Source of the DNA: an uncultured Christensenellaceae bacterium
GTDB lineage: Bacteria; Bacillota; Clostridia; Christensenellales; Borkfalkiaceae
Reading direction: 5' to 3'
DNA length: 21,774 nt
Assembly (NCBI GenBank): GCA_910586675.1
Contig: CAJUJO010000026.1
Coordinates: forward strand, 1-21,774
Made by a program: the position numbers and the translations under genes. Position 1 is the first letter of the stretch, and each line of letters opens with the position of its first letter. Under the pieces are notes generated by a model that was not told the origin of the DNA, searched no databases, and saw only the letters and a list, made by a program, of their open reading frames with translations. Below are positions 1 to 6,239 of this stretch, one piece after another.

Positions 1-475
1 TAATATGTTCAATCTCCCCGTCATCATTGACGTATAGGCTATTTTTTTCTACAGGCTCCGTCGTCGCTTTTTGAACTACCTTTTTTTCGGGTTCCTGTTC
101 AGAGTCCTGTTCTGATTCAGATTTTCCACCGCCCTGCGAACGCCTGTCCCAACGGCTACTCGCCGCTTCTCTCCTCGCTGCGGAAATTTCCGCTCGTTTT
201 TTCAAGTTTTCGGTAACGCGGTCGGAGGTAATTTTTCCTTTCTTGATAACAAACAGCCCGTAATTGTGTATGATTGCGTCTGCTTTTTCGGGATCTATAC
301 GCAGCTCATAGGCTATGCCTTTTATGCGTGATTCCTTTATGCTCCCGCCCTCCTCGTGGAGATACTCAACAAGACACCAATAGAACCCGACTCCCTCAAG
401 CCCGAAATCTATTCTCATATCTGCGAGCTTTGCTCTCGCTCCGTAATCGTGCGGGAAATATTGTTTTTCCGCCAT
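1..475 (-). CDS. Phage DUF4373 (Lin1244/Lin1753-like) replication-type protein, partial
   Basis: The reading frame begins with ATG at 475 and is still open at base 1, so only the first 158 residues are present. A strong GGAGG ribosome binding site lies just upstream. The N-terminus (MAEKQYFPHDYGARAKLADM, then GLEGVGFYWCLVEYLHEEGG) matches the pattern of the DUF4373/Lin1244-Lin1753 N-terminal domain, a winged-helix-like module found at the start of phage replisome-organiser proteins. After about residue 100 it becomes a charged, Ser/Glu/Gln-rich linker, as expected between the DNA-binding domain and a C-terminal helicase-loader region that would lie outside the window. It follows recT in the leftward operon, which fits a role in phage DNA replication. 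The domain assignment is by recognition of the pattern; the biochemical role is inferred. Confidence 0.75.
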   Translation of the reverse strand, partial: MAEKQYFPHDYGARAKLADMRIDFGLEGVGFYWCLVEYLHEEGGSIKESRIKGIAYELRIDPEKADAIIHNYGLFVIKKGKITSDRVTENLKKRAEISAARREAASSRWDRRSQGGGKSESEQDSEQEPEKKVVQKATTEPVEKNSLYVNDDGEIEHI

Positions 476-523
476 TGCTACCTCCTACAAACTCCAAAAG
501 GTTTGCTCTTTAGATTGCGGGCT

Positions 524-547
524 GTCGGAGGGCTTTCGCCCTCCAAC
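524..547 (-). repeat. Hairpin with GAAA tetraloop between recT and the DUF4373 gene
   Basis: On the coding (minus) strand a 7-bp perfect stem GGAGGGC/GCCCTCC closes a GAAA loop, and the stem can extend outward by three more pairs with one wobble. There is no T-run after it, so it is not a standard terminator. It lies in the 84-bp gap before the next gene and could be an mRNA stability or processing element. Confidence 0.5.
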
Positions 548-559
548 TCCGCTACGGGC

Positions 560-1501
560 TTATTTCTTTTTTGCGCCCTGAAAGAAATCAAACTGTTCCT
601 GTTCGTCGGGCGTTCCGTCTGCCTCCGTATTGCCGCTGTCCGCCGCCTCGCTTTCGGGAACCGCTCCCAACTCCGCCTCCTCGTATTCAACGTAACTCGG
701 CTCGCCGTTCTCGTTAATAACCGCATTGTCGGAGGTGATAGCCGTCTGCATTTCGATAGACAGTACGCCCCATTGCGAAAGCAAATGTCTGATGAGCGTC
801 TTAAACGCCATTTCCGCAAAGTTCTTATACCAAAACGAACTGTATTTGTAGAGTTCGTTTTTCGGAACCTTGCCGCTGATATACGCCTCGTACTTTTCTG
901 CGCTGAACGCGGGAGAGTATTCGTTTGCGTGTTTCATCATCTTGCTTTTCGTCCAATAGACGACCTTTCTGAAACCGTTAAGGAGTTCAAAGTACGCCAT
1001 ATAGCCGATTGTAGGCTTGCTTTCACGCTCGTCGTCGTCCTCGATAAACTCAAATTTCTGTTTGCCCGTGAGCTTGTCGCGCCCCTTGTATTCGCCCTCT
1101 TTAATTTCAAGCACGTCAATATCGAGATACTGACCGCTGCGCATTGCGAGCTGTTTATAGCCCTTTGCGCCGAGTACGAATTGCGCGTTATAGCACAACA
1201 CGTTTCCCTGCTTGTCTTTTTTAGCGAAAGGCACCAAGTAGAACTGCCCGAGCTGCGGGGACGGCGAAAGTCCGAGAGATTCCCCGAGCAACGCGCCCGA
1301 GAGAATAGTTCCCTGTTCGCATTTCTGCAGGTCGGGGTTGTTGCTTACGGCGGACATAATGCTTGCCGTAAACCTTTGCGCATTTTTGCCTACCGCCTGT
1401 TGAACCAAGTTCTTGATATTGTCCCGATTCATAAATACGGAGAATTTCGGGCGTTCCTCCGATATGCTTTTTTGATTTGTTGTCTGTAATGCGTTTGCCA
1501 T
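560..1501 (-). CDS. recT: RecT-family single-strand annealing protein
   Basis: This 313-residue protein anneals complementary single strands during phage recombination, working with an exonuclease that resects double-strand ends. The sequence is typical of RecT: an N-terminal KFSVFMNRDNIKNLVQQAVG stretch, the core FTASIMSAVSNNPDLQKCEQ followed by SILSGALLGESLGLSPSPQL-like residues and QFYLVPF, and the block with LGAKGYKQLAMRSGQY. The C-terminus is acidic (EADGTPDEQEQFDFF), as often seen in phage annealing proteins, where it may contact SSB. Length is normal for the family. An AAGGAGGAGG ribosome binding site precedes the ATG. It sits after the DUF1351 gene and the YqaJ-type exonuclease, the classic partner. 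The assignment is firm. Confidence 0.95.
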   Translation of the reverse strand: MANALQTTNQKSISEERPKFSVFMNRDNIKNLVQQAVGKNAQRFTASIMSAVSNNPDLQKCEQGTILSGALLGESLGLSPSPQLGQFYLVPFAKKDKQGNVLCYNAQFVLGAKGYKQLAMRSGQYLDIDVLEIKEGEYKGRDKLTGKQKFEFIEDDDERESKPTIGYMAYFELLNGFRKVVYWTKSKMMKHANEYSPAFSAEKYEAYISGKVPKNELYKYSSFWYKNFAEMAFKTLIRHLLSQWGVLSIEMQTAITSDNAVINENGEPSYVEYEEAELGAVPESEAADSGNTEADGTPDEQEQFDFFQGAKKK

Positions 1502-1515
1502 AATATGCCTCCTCC

Positions 1516-2331
1516 TTAAATGGGCGAATATTCGTAATTATTTTCCGTCAGGAACTTTTGCAGGGCTTTCAACTGTTCGACCGTACCCGTAACCGCAAAC
1601 TTTACCGTTTGCAGTTTAGGGCGTCCGACGTCGGGCTTTTCCGCCTCGACAGCAACAGCGGGCTGCGCAGCCTCCTGTTTTGCTTTTAATTCTGCGACCG
1701 CCTCACGCTCTTTTTTGAGCCTCTCGTTTTCAAGCAATGCGCCCGAAAGGTCGAGAGTGCGGAAATAGTACGCCTTGATGAGATCCTCGTCGGGCGAACC
1801 GAGAGCCTCTATTGCTACAAGTGCATTTCTCGCGTTTGCAAGCACGGTGTCAATATCTGCCTTGATAGATTTCATAGACGTGGACGCATTGAGCCATTCG
1901 GCGCGGTGTATTCTTTCGTAAGGTATAAGCCCCGAAAAATCACCGACAACCTCTTTGTAATACTCAATGATTTCGTTCTGCTTTCTCGCCTGTTTGTCCG
2001 CCTCGAAAGCCTTAATCTGTTCGTCGATTTTAGCGGAGGCGGCTTTTACTCTGTCAATAACAACGTCCACCTCGCCCTTGAACTTGTTGTAAGGCTCGCT
2101 GTAAACCTTTCCTATGCGTATGCGCTCGTCGTTGAGTGCCTTACAGAAAGAATTAAGCTGCGTCCTGTCTTTCTTTGCTACGCCGATTGCGGAATCGTCG
2201 TAAGTGATACCCTCGTACTGCGTCAGGTAATGTTCTACCTTTGCGAGTAATTCCGCGTTGTTGAACGCGATCATTTTGGGTATGAGTTCCTCTACAGGCG
2301 TTTCGAGTACTAACGCCAATTCGTTTGCCAT
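1516..2331 (-). CDS. DUF1351 phage protein
   Basis: A 271-residue, mostly helical, charged protein. The segment DRTQLNSFCKALNDERIRIG followed by KVYSEPYNKFKGEVDVVIDR and QIKAFEADKQARK is the hallmark of the DUF1351 family, found almost only in Firmicute phages beside RecT and a YqaJ or similar nuclease. Predicted coiled coils span roughly residues 75-130 and 200-222 (ENERLKKEREAVAELKAKQE). The last 45 residues (TVKFAVTGTVEQLKALQKFL, ending in YEYSPI) form a small alpha/beta unit resembling the C-terminal module seen in several phage recombination-locus proteins. An AGGAGG site lies upstream of the ATG, and the next gene follows within 15 bases. No biochemical function is established; a structural or accessory role in recombination is inferred from position. 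Confidence 0.85.
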   Translation of the reverse strand: MANELALVLETPVEELIPKMIAFNNAELLAKVEHYLTQYEGITYDDSAIGVAKKDRTQLNSFCKALNDERIRIGKVYSEPYNKFKGEVDVVIDRVKAASAKIDEQIKAFEADKQARKQNEIIEYYKEVVGDFSGLIPYERIHRAEWLNASTSMKSIKADIDTVLANARNALVAIEALGSPDEDLIKAYYFRTLDLSGALLENERLKKEREAVAELKAKQEAAQPAVAVEAEKPDVGRPKLQTVKFAVTGTVEQLKALQKFLTENNYEYSPI

Positions 2332-2352
2332 AAAAATTGTCCTCCTGAAAAT

Positions 2353-3018
2353 TTAGTTTTTTGATAGTTTCGGCAGAATCAAGGGAGGGCGTTTGTCGGG
2401 TATAACGTATTTCTCCCAAAACTCTTTCTCTTTCAAGTACAAATACTTGAGATCGTCTAATAACGCGCTCCGTAAAAACGGGTAGTGCCGCGTTATCAAT
2501 TCCACCTCACCATTGCGCCCTGTTTGCTTAATCTGTCCTTTCAGAATTGCAAAGTCCCAACCCGTAACAATGAGGTAATGCAAGACCTGAATGTAATAGC
2601 TTTCAGGAACCTGCCCGTCCCAACGTTCCATTTCCGTTTTTGAGTGAATTTCCGTAGTTTTACCCTCGTAAACTCCTCTCAACTTTGTCGCCTTTTCTGT
2701 CAGCTCCCCGTCGAGCGAGGCGAACATAAACCCGCGCTTGTAGATCACGTTTTTGTTTACTCTAACCCTGTATTGCGGGTAGTCGAGCGCGAACAACTCT
2801 ACAAGCGGCTTTTCCGCATTTGTCCCGTATTTGACTCTCGGATTGTCTGATATATCGTCGGGAACCCTGCGCCCTGTCTTTTCCTCCCAAACCTCCACGT
2901 TTGTTTTGAATGAGCTTAACCCGAGAATTGCGGCGGCGTCGGAGCCGCCTATGCCCTGCGTTCTAAACTCTTTCCATTTGTCCGAGCCGTGTTTAAGTTT
3001 GATTTTCTCAAGTGTCAT
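2353..3018 (-). CDS. YqaJ-type phage exonuclease
   Basis: A 221-residue nuclease of the YqaJ viral recombinase family (PD-(D/E)XK fold), which resects double-stranded ends so that RecT can anneal the exposed strand. The N-terminus has the family pattern WKEFRTQGIGGSDAAAILGL (about residues 15-34). The catalytic residues are visible as Asp103 in FASLDGE and Glu118-x-Lys120 in GVYEGKTTE, followed by the helix with Gln144 in YYIQVLHYL. No catalytic residue is missing, so the enzyme is likely active. Start: ATG at 3018 preceded by AGGAGG inside the end of the upstream gene. The spacing to both neighbours is 5-21 bases, so it is co-transcribed with recT. Confidence 0.92.
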   Translation of the reverse strand: MTLEKIKLKHGSDKWKEFRTQGIGGSDAAAILGLSSFKTNVEVWEEKTGRRVPDDISDNPRVKYGTNAEKPLVELFALDYPQYRVRVNKNVIYKRGFMFASLDGELTEKATKLRGVYEGKTTEIHSKTEMERWDGQVPESYYIQVLHYLIVTGWDFAILKGQIKQTGRNGEVELITRHYPFLRSALLDDLKYLYLKEKEFWEKYVIPDKRPPLILPKLSKN

Positions 3019-3023
3019 AACTC

Positions 3024-3674
3024 TTACCCCTCCTCGTTCACCTCCACCAAAGTATCAGATTTCAGAATACAAAGCGGGCGCACGCCCCTCGAGCCGTAGT
3101 ACGCGAGGTTGCTGCCCAACGTGCCGCCCGAAATGACGTTGCGGACGTAAAAGGAGTATTCAAGGCTATCGCCCGTGATAGTCCAATGCCATTCGCCGCA
3201 GTTCGGAATGAGTTTGCGGAACCGCCTGTACTCGTCGCAGGTGTAGAGCGATATGTAGTCCTTGCAAGTCCCGTACTCCGTCATTCCGTCGTCCGTCGTT
3301 AAGTCGCGCTCAAACTCTATGAGGTCGTTTTTATTGACCTTACCAAGCGTCGAACTACCGTCATCACCGAACGAGTTAAGAAATTCGCGGAGAGTCGATT
3401 TCGCCCAATTATTCTGCTCTCCCTTTGCGTCGAACGCCTTTTTGAGCAAACAGCCTTTTGCAACCGCAAGCACGCCGTTAAGGTGCAAATTGCGCTCTAA
3501 CACTACCCACTCAATGCCGCCGTACCTGATTACGGAACCCTCCTCGACCTCCATAACCTTTACCGTTTCGCGCAGATCCTCAAAGAGAATCTCCGCCTTG
3601 TCGCCTAAAAGCTCCGTAAGGAACTTTTTTGCGTCGGGCATTTCCATACCCTTGAGCTTTTCAAACCTGTTCAT
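3024..3674 (-). CDS. DUF6273-like protein in the phage operon
   Basis: A 216-residue protein of unknown function. Residues 48-60 (VIRYGGIEWVVLE), 88-100 (NNWAKSTLREFLN) and 162-204 (WHWTITGDS to GVRPLCIL) follow the layout of DUF6273 proteins: a small beta domain that starts with a 'GxxWxVL' strand, a middle 'W..S.LR.FLN' helix and a C-terminal 'W.....GVRP' block recalling the C-type-lectin/formylglycine-enzyme fold. The first 45 residues are a charged helical extension. There is no signal peptide or membrane segment. An AGGAGG site precedes the ATG, and it lies 14 bases after the zinc-ribbon gene. Such domains are often in phage tail or surface proteins, so finding one among early recombination genes is unusual. 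Function is unknown; the family call is by pattern. Confidence 0.65.
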   Translation of the reverse strand: MNRFEKLKGMEMPDAKKFLTELLGDKAEILFEDLRETVKVMEVEEGSVIRYGGIEWVVLERNLHLNGVLAVAKGCLLKKAFDAKGEQNNWAKSTLREFLNSFGDDGSSTLGKVNKNDLIEFERDLTTDDGMTEYGTCKDYISLYTCDEYRRFRKLIPNCGEWHWTITGDSLEYSFYVRNVISGGTLGSNLAYYGSRGVRPLCILKSDTLVEVNEEG

Positions 3675-3688
3675 AGTAACCTCCTGAA

Positions 3689-4228
3689 TTATGATTTTTT
3701 GGTTTTTGCCTGTTCAATGATTTCGCCCGCGCTCTCATTTGTGCCTATGCAGTTGTACGGGTTTACGAAAAAAAGGTCGGTAAATTTAATTTCACTCGTA
3801 TTCCAACCTTTCGCGGAATCGGCGTCCTTAAAATACCAACCATACCAACTGTCGTATTTCGCGCCCGCCGCTTTCAACTGTTCTCTGATAGAATACGTTT
3901 CGCCCGCAACGACGTAGATCGAGGAATTTTCCCCGTCAAAGCCCCTGCGCTTGATTTCCTGCGGTAAGCGTTCTTTGTTCTTTTTGAGATTTCTCGCCTT
4001 TGCTTTGTCGGCAAGAATGGCGGCGTATTCGGGGGTATATTCTTTCTCGACGTGCGGGAAATAACCCGTCGCGCCGCATTTCCAACAACGGAAACTATCG
4101 ACCGTTGTCATTTCGTATCTGCCCGTACCGCCGCATTTAGGACAAGCGTCCACCTGAAAATGTTTGGTGCCGTTCTTGTCGATTTTTATGAGTGTGCGTT
4201 CTGTTGAAACTAATTGCTTAAATTTCAT
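3689..4228 (-). CDS. Zinc-ribbon phage protein
   Basis: A 179-residue protein with two Cys pairs, CPKCGGTG (Cys29, Cys32) and CWKCGATG (Cys48, Cys51), forming a four-cysteine zinc ribbon like the DnaJ central repeat or primase-type ribbons. A basic helix follows (about 75-95, rich in Lys/Arg). Residues about 104-133 (IYVVAGETYSIREQLKAAGA then KYDSWYGWYF) resemble a small domain with the pattern 'xxIKExLKxxGAKWDxxxxxWYF' that recurs in phage and plasmid proteins. An AGGAG site lies upstream of the ATG. The nucleic-acid-binding role is inferred from the ribbon, the basic stretch and the recombination-gene context; no enzymatic motif is visible. Confidence 0.7.
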   Translation of the reverse strand: MKFKQLVSTERTLIKIDKNGTKHFQVDACPKCGGTGRYEMTTVDSFRCWKCGATGYFPHVEKEYTPEYAAILADKAKARNLKKNKERLPQEIKRRGFDGENSSIYVVAGETYSIREQLKAAGAKYDSWYGWYFKDADSAKGWNTSEIKFTDLFFVNPYNCIGTNESAGEIIEQAKTKKS

Positions 4229-4260
4229 CTTGCTTTCTCCTGTCGGTGTATTATTTACGG

Positions 4261-4554
4261 CTACTTGTTTGCCGCTGCGTACTCTTTGAAAGTTTCCTCA
4301 CGCTCTGCGCGGAGTTCTGCGGTTCCTGCGTCTTTCAATTCAGGGTGTTGCTCCTGAATTTTGCGACGGGCGCGGGTAATGCTTTCCATTTGCCGCAAAC
4401 TCCCGCTCGCTGCAAGCGATTCAAACGATTTCGAGGCGTCAATGCCCTGACGCTTGAATACGCCCAAGATAAGCGTTATATCGCTCTTACGGGCGGCGGG
4501 GTTCTCCGTGAGTTCTACTCGTACTAAATCGTGGATCCTTTTGAGTGTTTCCAT
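4261..4554 (-). CDS. Small phage protein, unknown function
   Basis: A 97-residue, fully helical and charged protein (METLKRIHDLVRVELTENPA at the start; FESLAASGSLRQMESITRAR in the middle; YAAANK at the end). The layout of 'hxxV...L..NP..R.xD..LI..VF' followed by 'SFESL...' and 'RARRKIQE.HPEL' is one I recognise from small proteins near the start of Firmicute phage early operons, but no function is known to me. The start at 4554 was chosen over the upstream in-frame ATG at 4584 because AGGAGG lies six bases before it and the upstream gene stops at 4556. Likely translationally coupled to the preceding small gene. Confidence 0.65.
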   Translation of the reverse strand: METLKRIHDLVRVELTENPAARKSDITLILGVFKRQGIDASKSFESLAASGSLRQMESITRARRKIQEQHPELKDAGTAELRAEREETFKEYAAANK

Positions 4555-4555
4555 A

Positions 4556-4732
4556 TCAGACCTCCTCTCTCTTGATTGCGTCATTTATCAAACCGCGTAC
4601 AACGTCGCTGATAGACAGCTCTTTGGCTTTCGCCATTTCTAACAGCCTATTGTGCGCCTCTTTGGTAATGCGGACGCCCAAGCAGATTTTGTCCGTTTGC
4701 CCGAGCTTGCCGCCGTGTACGTTGCCTCCCAT
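4556..4732 (-). CDS. Small ribbon-helix-helix-like protein, first gene of the phage operon
   Basis: A 58-residue protein. After a Gly-rich start (MGGNVHGGKLGQ) the sequence DKICLGVRITKEAHNRLLEM followed by AKELSISDVVRGLINDAI has the spacing of a ribbon-helix-helix DNA-binding domain (a short strand with alternating residues, helix A, a turn, helix B), as in Arc/MetJ/CopG proteins. The ATG at 4732 is chosen because AGGAGG lies five bases upstream; a GTG at 4738 overlaps that site. It is the first gene after the tandem hairpins at 4755-4855, so it could bind them and control its own operon, but that is inference. Alternatives are an antitoxin-like protein without a visible toxin, or a simple phage regulator. 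Confidence 0.65.
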   Translation of the reverse strand: MGGNVHGGKLGQTDKICLGVRITKEAHNRLLEMAKAKELSISDVVRGLINDAIKREEV

Positions 4733-4747
4733 AGCCACCTCCTGAAT

Positions 4748-4781
4748 AAAAAAATAAGGCTCGTCAGTCTGACGAACCTTA
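4748..4781 (-). terminator. Intrinsic terminator in the leader just before the phage operon
   Basis: On the minus strand a 13-bp stem (TAAGGTTCGTCAG with CTGACGAGCCTTA, one U-G wobble, one-base centre) is followed at once by seven T. The T-run ends five bases before the AGGAGG of the first phage gene, leaving no room for a promoter in between. The element is therefore either an attenuator for the operon or a boundary that must be read through. Confidence 0.8.
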
Positions 4782-4819
4782 CAAAGCCGTTTATTAAGTT
4801 TTTACCCTATCGGGCGGAA

Positions 4820-4856
4820 AGAAAAATAGGCTTGTCGTCAACTGACAAACCTATTG
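4820..4856 (-). terminator. Second, related intrinsic terminator upstream
   Basis: On the minus strand a 12-bp stem (AATAGGTTTGTC with GACAAGCCTATT, one U-G wobble) closes a seven-base loop and runs into TTTTTC. It shares the pattern AGGTTyGTC...GACrAGCCT with the terminator at 4748-4781. It could end the transcript of the CmpB-type gene, or act as the first part of the phage operon leader. Confidence 0.7.
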
Positions 4857-4857
4857 T

Positions 4858-4885
4858 AGAATAACATTTCGCAAAATTTTTCCAA
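4858..4885 (-). promoter_or_regulatory. Weak candidate promoter for the phage operon
   Basis: On the minus strand TTGGAA (4885-4880) and TATTCT (4863-4858) are 16 bases apart; each matches consensus at four of six positions. Transcription would start near 4851 and pass both hairpins before reaching the first gene. A TACAAT at 4858-4853 is an alternative -10 but lacks a good -35. Confidence 0.3.
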
Positions 4886-4931
4886 ATATATGCGGATAAA
4901 CGAAAAAGTCCCGCCGCAGTGCCGCTCCGTT

Positions 4932-5534
4932 TCAGAAAAATGCCGAAACGCAGAGAAAGAAATCGAGGAGAAGCGCGACGGACAGAACGCCGTCCGTCCA
5001 GGCGAGCGCGGCGACGGGCGCGCGCTTTAAGACCCGCTCCAAAGGCGTCCAGACGAACGCCATGCCCGCCGTAATGAGAAGTCCCCACGCCGCGCTCATC
5101 GGCAGGCAGACAAACCCCATAAATTCGTGCGGGTAGCCCCTGTACGACCACAGTCGCACGCCGAACGCGTTTTCGAAAAAGAGCCCCGTGAAAAGCTCCG
5201 CCGCCGTCGCGGCGAGCGCCGAAAGCGCCGCATAAAGAAGAACGCGCAGCAGATTGCGCGGATACCCCTCGCCTTCCCGCACAGGCAACCCGAATAATAG
5301 GCGGATGACGACGAGCGAACTCCCGTATATCGTGCAAAAAGGCAGAGTGAGAAACCCCCTGTCCGCGTTCACACCGTAGGCGAAATAAAACCAGCTCTTT
5401 TCCATGCACCAGCCGATAAAAGAAGTAAAGAAAAATAAAAACAGGACGGAAAGGAAGACTCTTTGTCCTTCCCTTCCGCGCAGCGCGGAACGTGCCATAC
5501 AGGCAGTGTGCGCAATCTTTTTTATCGCATGCAA
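4932..5534 (-). CDS. CmpB-type (putative ABC transporter type IV, PF06541) membrane protein
   Basis: A 200-residue integral membrane protein with about five hydrophobic helices (near residues 26-45, 65-83, 94-118, 136-162, 176-198). The sequence FTSFIGWCMEKSWF, DRGFLTLPFCTIYGSS, AELFTGLFFENAFG and LWSYRGYPHEFMGFVCLPMS follows the PF06541 pattern ('FF.YSFIGW..E', 'NRGFL.GPFCPIYG', 'LE.ITG...E', 'W.Y...P.N..G..CL'). The family is annotated as a putative ABC-transporter component but its function is not established. The N-terminus is uncertain: the ATG at 5534 has no ribosome binding site because a perfect 20-bp palindrome occupies that position, and the next ATG (5498) also lacks one. A competing frame over the same DNA shows no family pattern. 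Last gene of a leftward pair with the YcxB-like gene. Confidence 0.75.
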   Translation of the reverse strand: MHAIKKIAHTACMARSALRGREGQRVFLSVLFLFFFTSFIGWCMEKSWFYFAYGVNADRGFLTLPFCTIYGSSLVVIRLLFGLPVREGEGYPRNLLRVLLYAALSALAATAAELFTGLFFENAFGVRLWSYRGYPHEFMGFVCLPMSAAWGLLITAGMAFVWTPLERVLKRAPVAALAWTDGVLSVALLLDFFLCVSAFF

Positions 5535-5535
5535 A

Positions 5536-5558
5536 GGGCGCGGAATTCCGCGCCCCGA
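5536..5558 (-). terminator. GC-rich palindrome after the YcxB-like gene
   Basis: A perfect 20-bp palindrome, GGGCGCGGAATTCCGCGCCC (5536-5555), lies between the stop of the upstream gene (5561) and the ATG at 5534. On the minus strand only three T follow, so it would be a weak terminator, or a stem that limits translation of the next gene. Confidence 0.5.
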
Positions 5559-5560
5559 AT

Positions 5561-6154
5561 TTACTTATTTTTATACTTGATCTTATATTTCACGCCGACT
5601 TTGGAACGCAGGAACGCCGCAAATTCTTCCGCGCTCCCCTCCTTCATCCCCGGTTTCAATAAGGTAAAAATCGCACCCTCGTAAAAAATCTGCCACATGT
5701 CGGCATATTCCCGAACGGAGGAGACGAGAAACCAATCCCCGCGCGTAAAGGTACCGAATTTCGATTGCCCGCGGCTCACGTCCGCCGTAAACTTATCGCG
5801 ATAGCCCTCGAAGATAATTACGGGAGTTCCGAGCGAAGCCGTCTTTTCCGCCGTGCGTCTGCCGCCGATTGCGAGGATGAGAAGGAGTGCGCCGAGCAAA
5901 CCGAACAGCGTTGCAAACGCGACCGCGCCTTCCGTAGAAAGCCCGCTTTCCGGATACAGTCTGGCATATACGGCGATCCCGAGAGGGATAAGCGCGCACA
6001 CAATCATCGCAATCCCGAACAGTAAAGCAGGGCGCGTCTGCCGCGCGAGCGCGCGCACCGCCGTCTTTACATCCAATACCGAACGGTTTGCAAAGAGCGG
6101 ACGCGGGTTTTCTTCCTCTTCCTTCTCGGGTGATTCCGTCATTTTTTCCGTCAT
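5561..6154 (-). CDS. YcxB-like membrane protein
   Basis: A 197-residue protein with an acidic, Glu-rich cytoplasmic start, two transmembrane helices (about residues 44-62 and 78-98, ALLFGIAMIVCALIPLGIAV and FATLFGLLGALLLILAIGG) and a soluble C-terminal domain. That domain ends in IFYEGAIFTLLKPGMKEGSA followed by EEFAAFLRSKVGVKY, the layout of the YcxB-like family (PF14317; 'YL.....F.I.PK..F...EEF..FL..K'). The family has no established function. A GGGAG site lies upstream of the ATG at 6154. It probably forms a short unit with the CmpB-type gene, separated by a hairpin. Confidence 0.65.
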   Translation of the reverse strand: MTEKMTESPEKEEEENPRPLFANRSVLDVKTAVRALARQTRPALLFGIAMIVCALIPLGIAVYARLYPESGLSTEGAVAFATLFGLLGALLLILAIGGRRTAEKTASLGTPVIIFEGYRDKFTADVSRGQSKFGTFTRGDWFLVSSVREYADMWQIFYEGAIFTLLKPGMKEGSAEEFAAFLRSKVGVKYKIKYKNK

Positions 6155-6205
6155 AATTCATTCTCCCGAACATCATTATATTGAAATTGCCGGAATCTGT
6201 CAAGA

Positions 6206-6233
6206 CAAACGGCTTCGGAAAATCCGAAGCCGC
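6206..6233 (-). terminator. Terminator of the MATE gene
   Basis: On the minus strand a stem CGGCTTCGG/CCGAAGCCG with an ATTTT-type loop follows the MATE stop codon at once and is followed by TTTGTCTTG. The stem is perfect over nine pairs; the T-run is imperfect. Confidence 0.75.
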
Positions 6234-6239
6234 AGCACT

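Noticed and set aside
356..1489. A 377-codon plus-strand ORF opposite recT
   Set aside because: It lies on the strand opposite a clear RecT gene with strong ribosome binding site; the translated protein has no family pattern and is a shadow of recT codon use.
4740..4931. Prophage attachment site
   Set aside because: The host-phage boundary probably lies here, but no tRNA end or direct repeat that could be matched to the other end is visible in the window.
4807..5409. A 200-codon minus-strand ORF overlapping the CmpB-type gene in another frame
   Set aside because: Its product is Arg-rich and without pattern, while the other frame shows the membrane segments and family motifs of PF06541.
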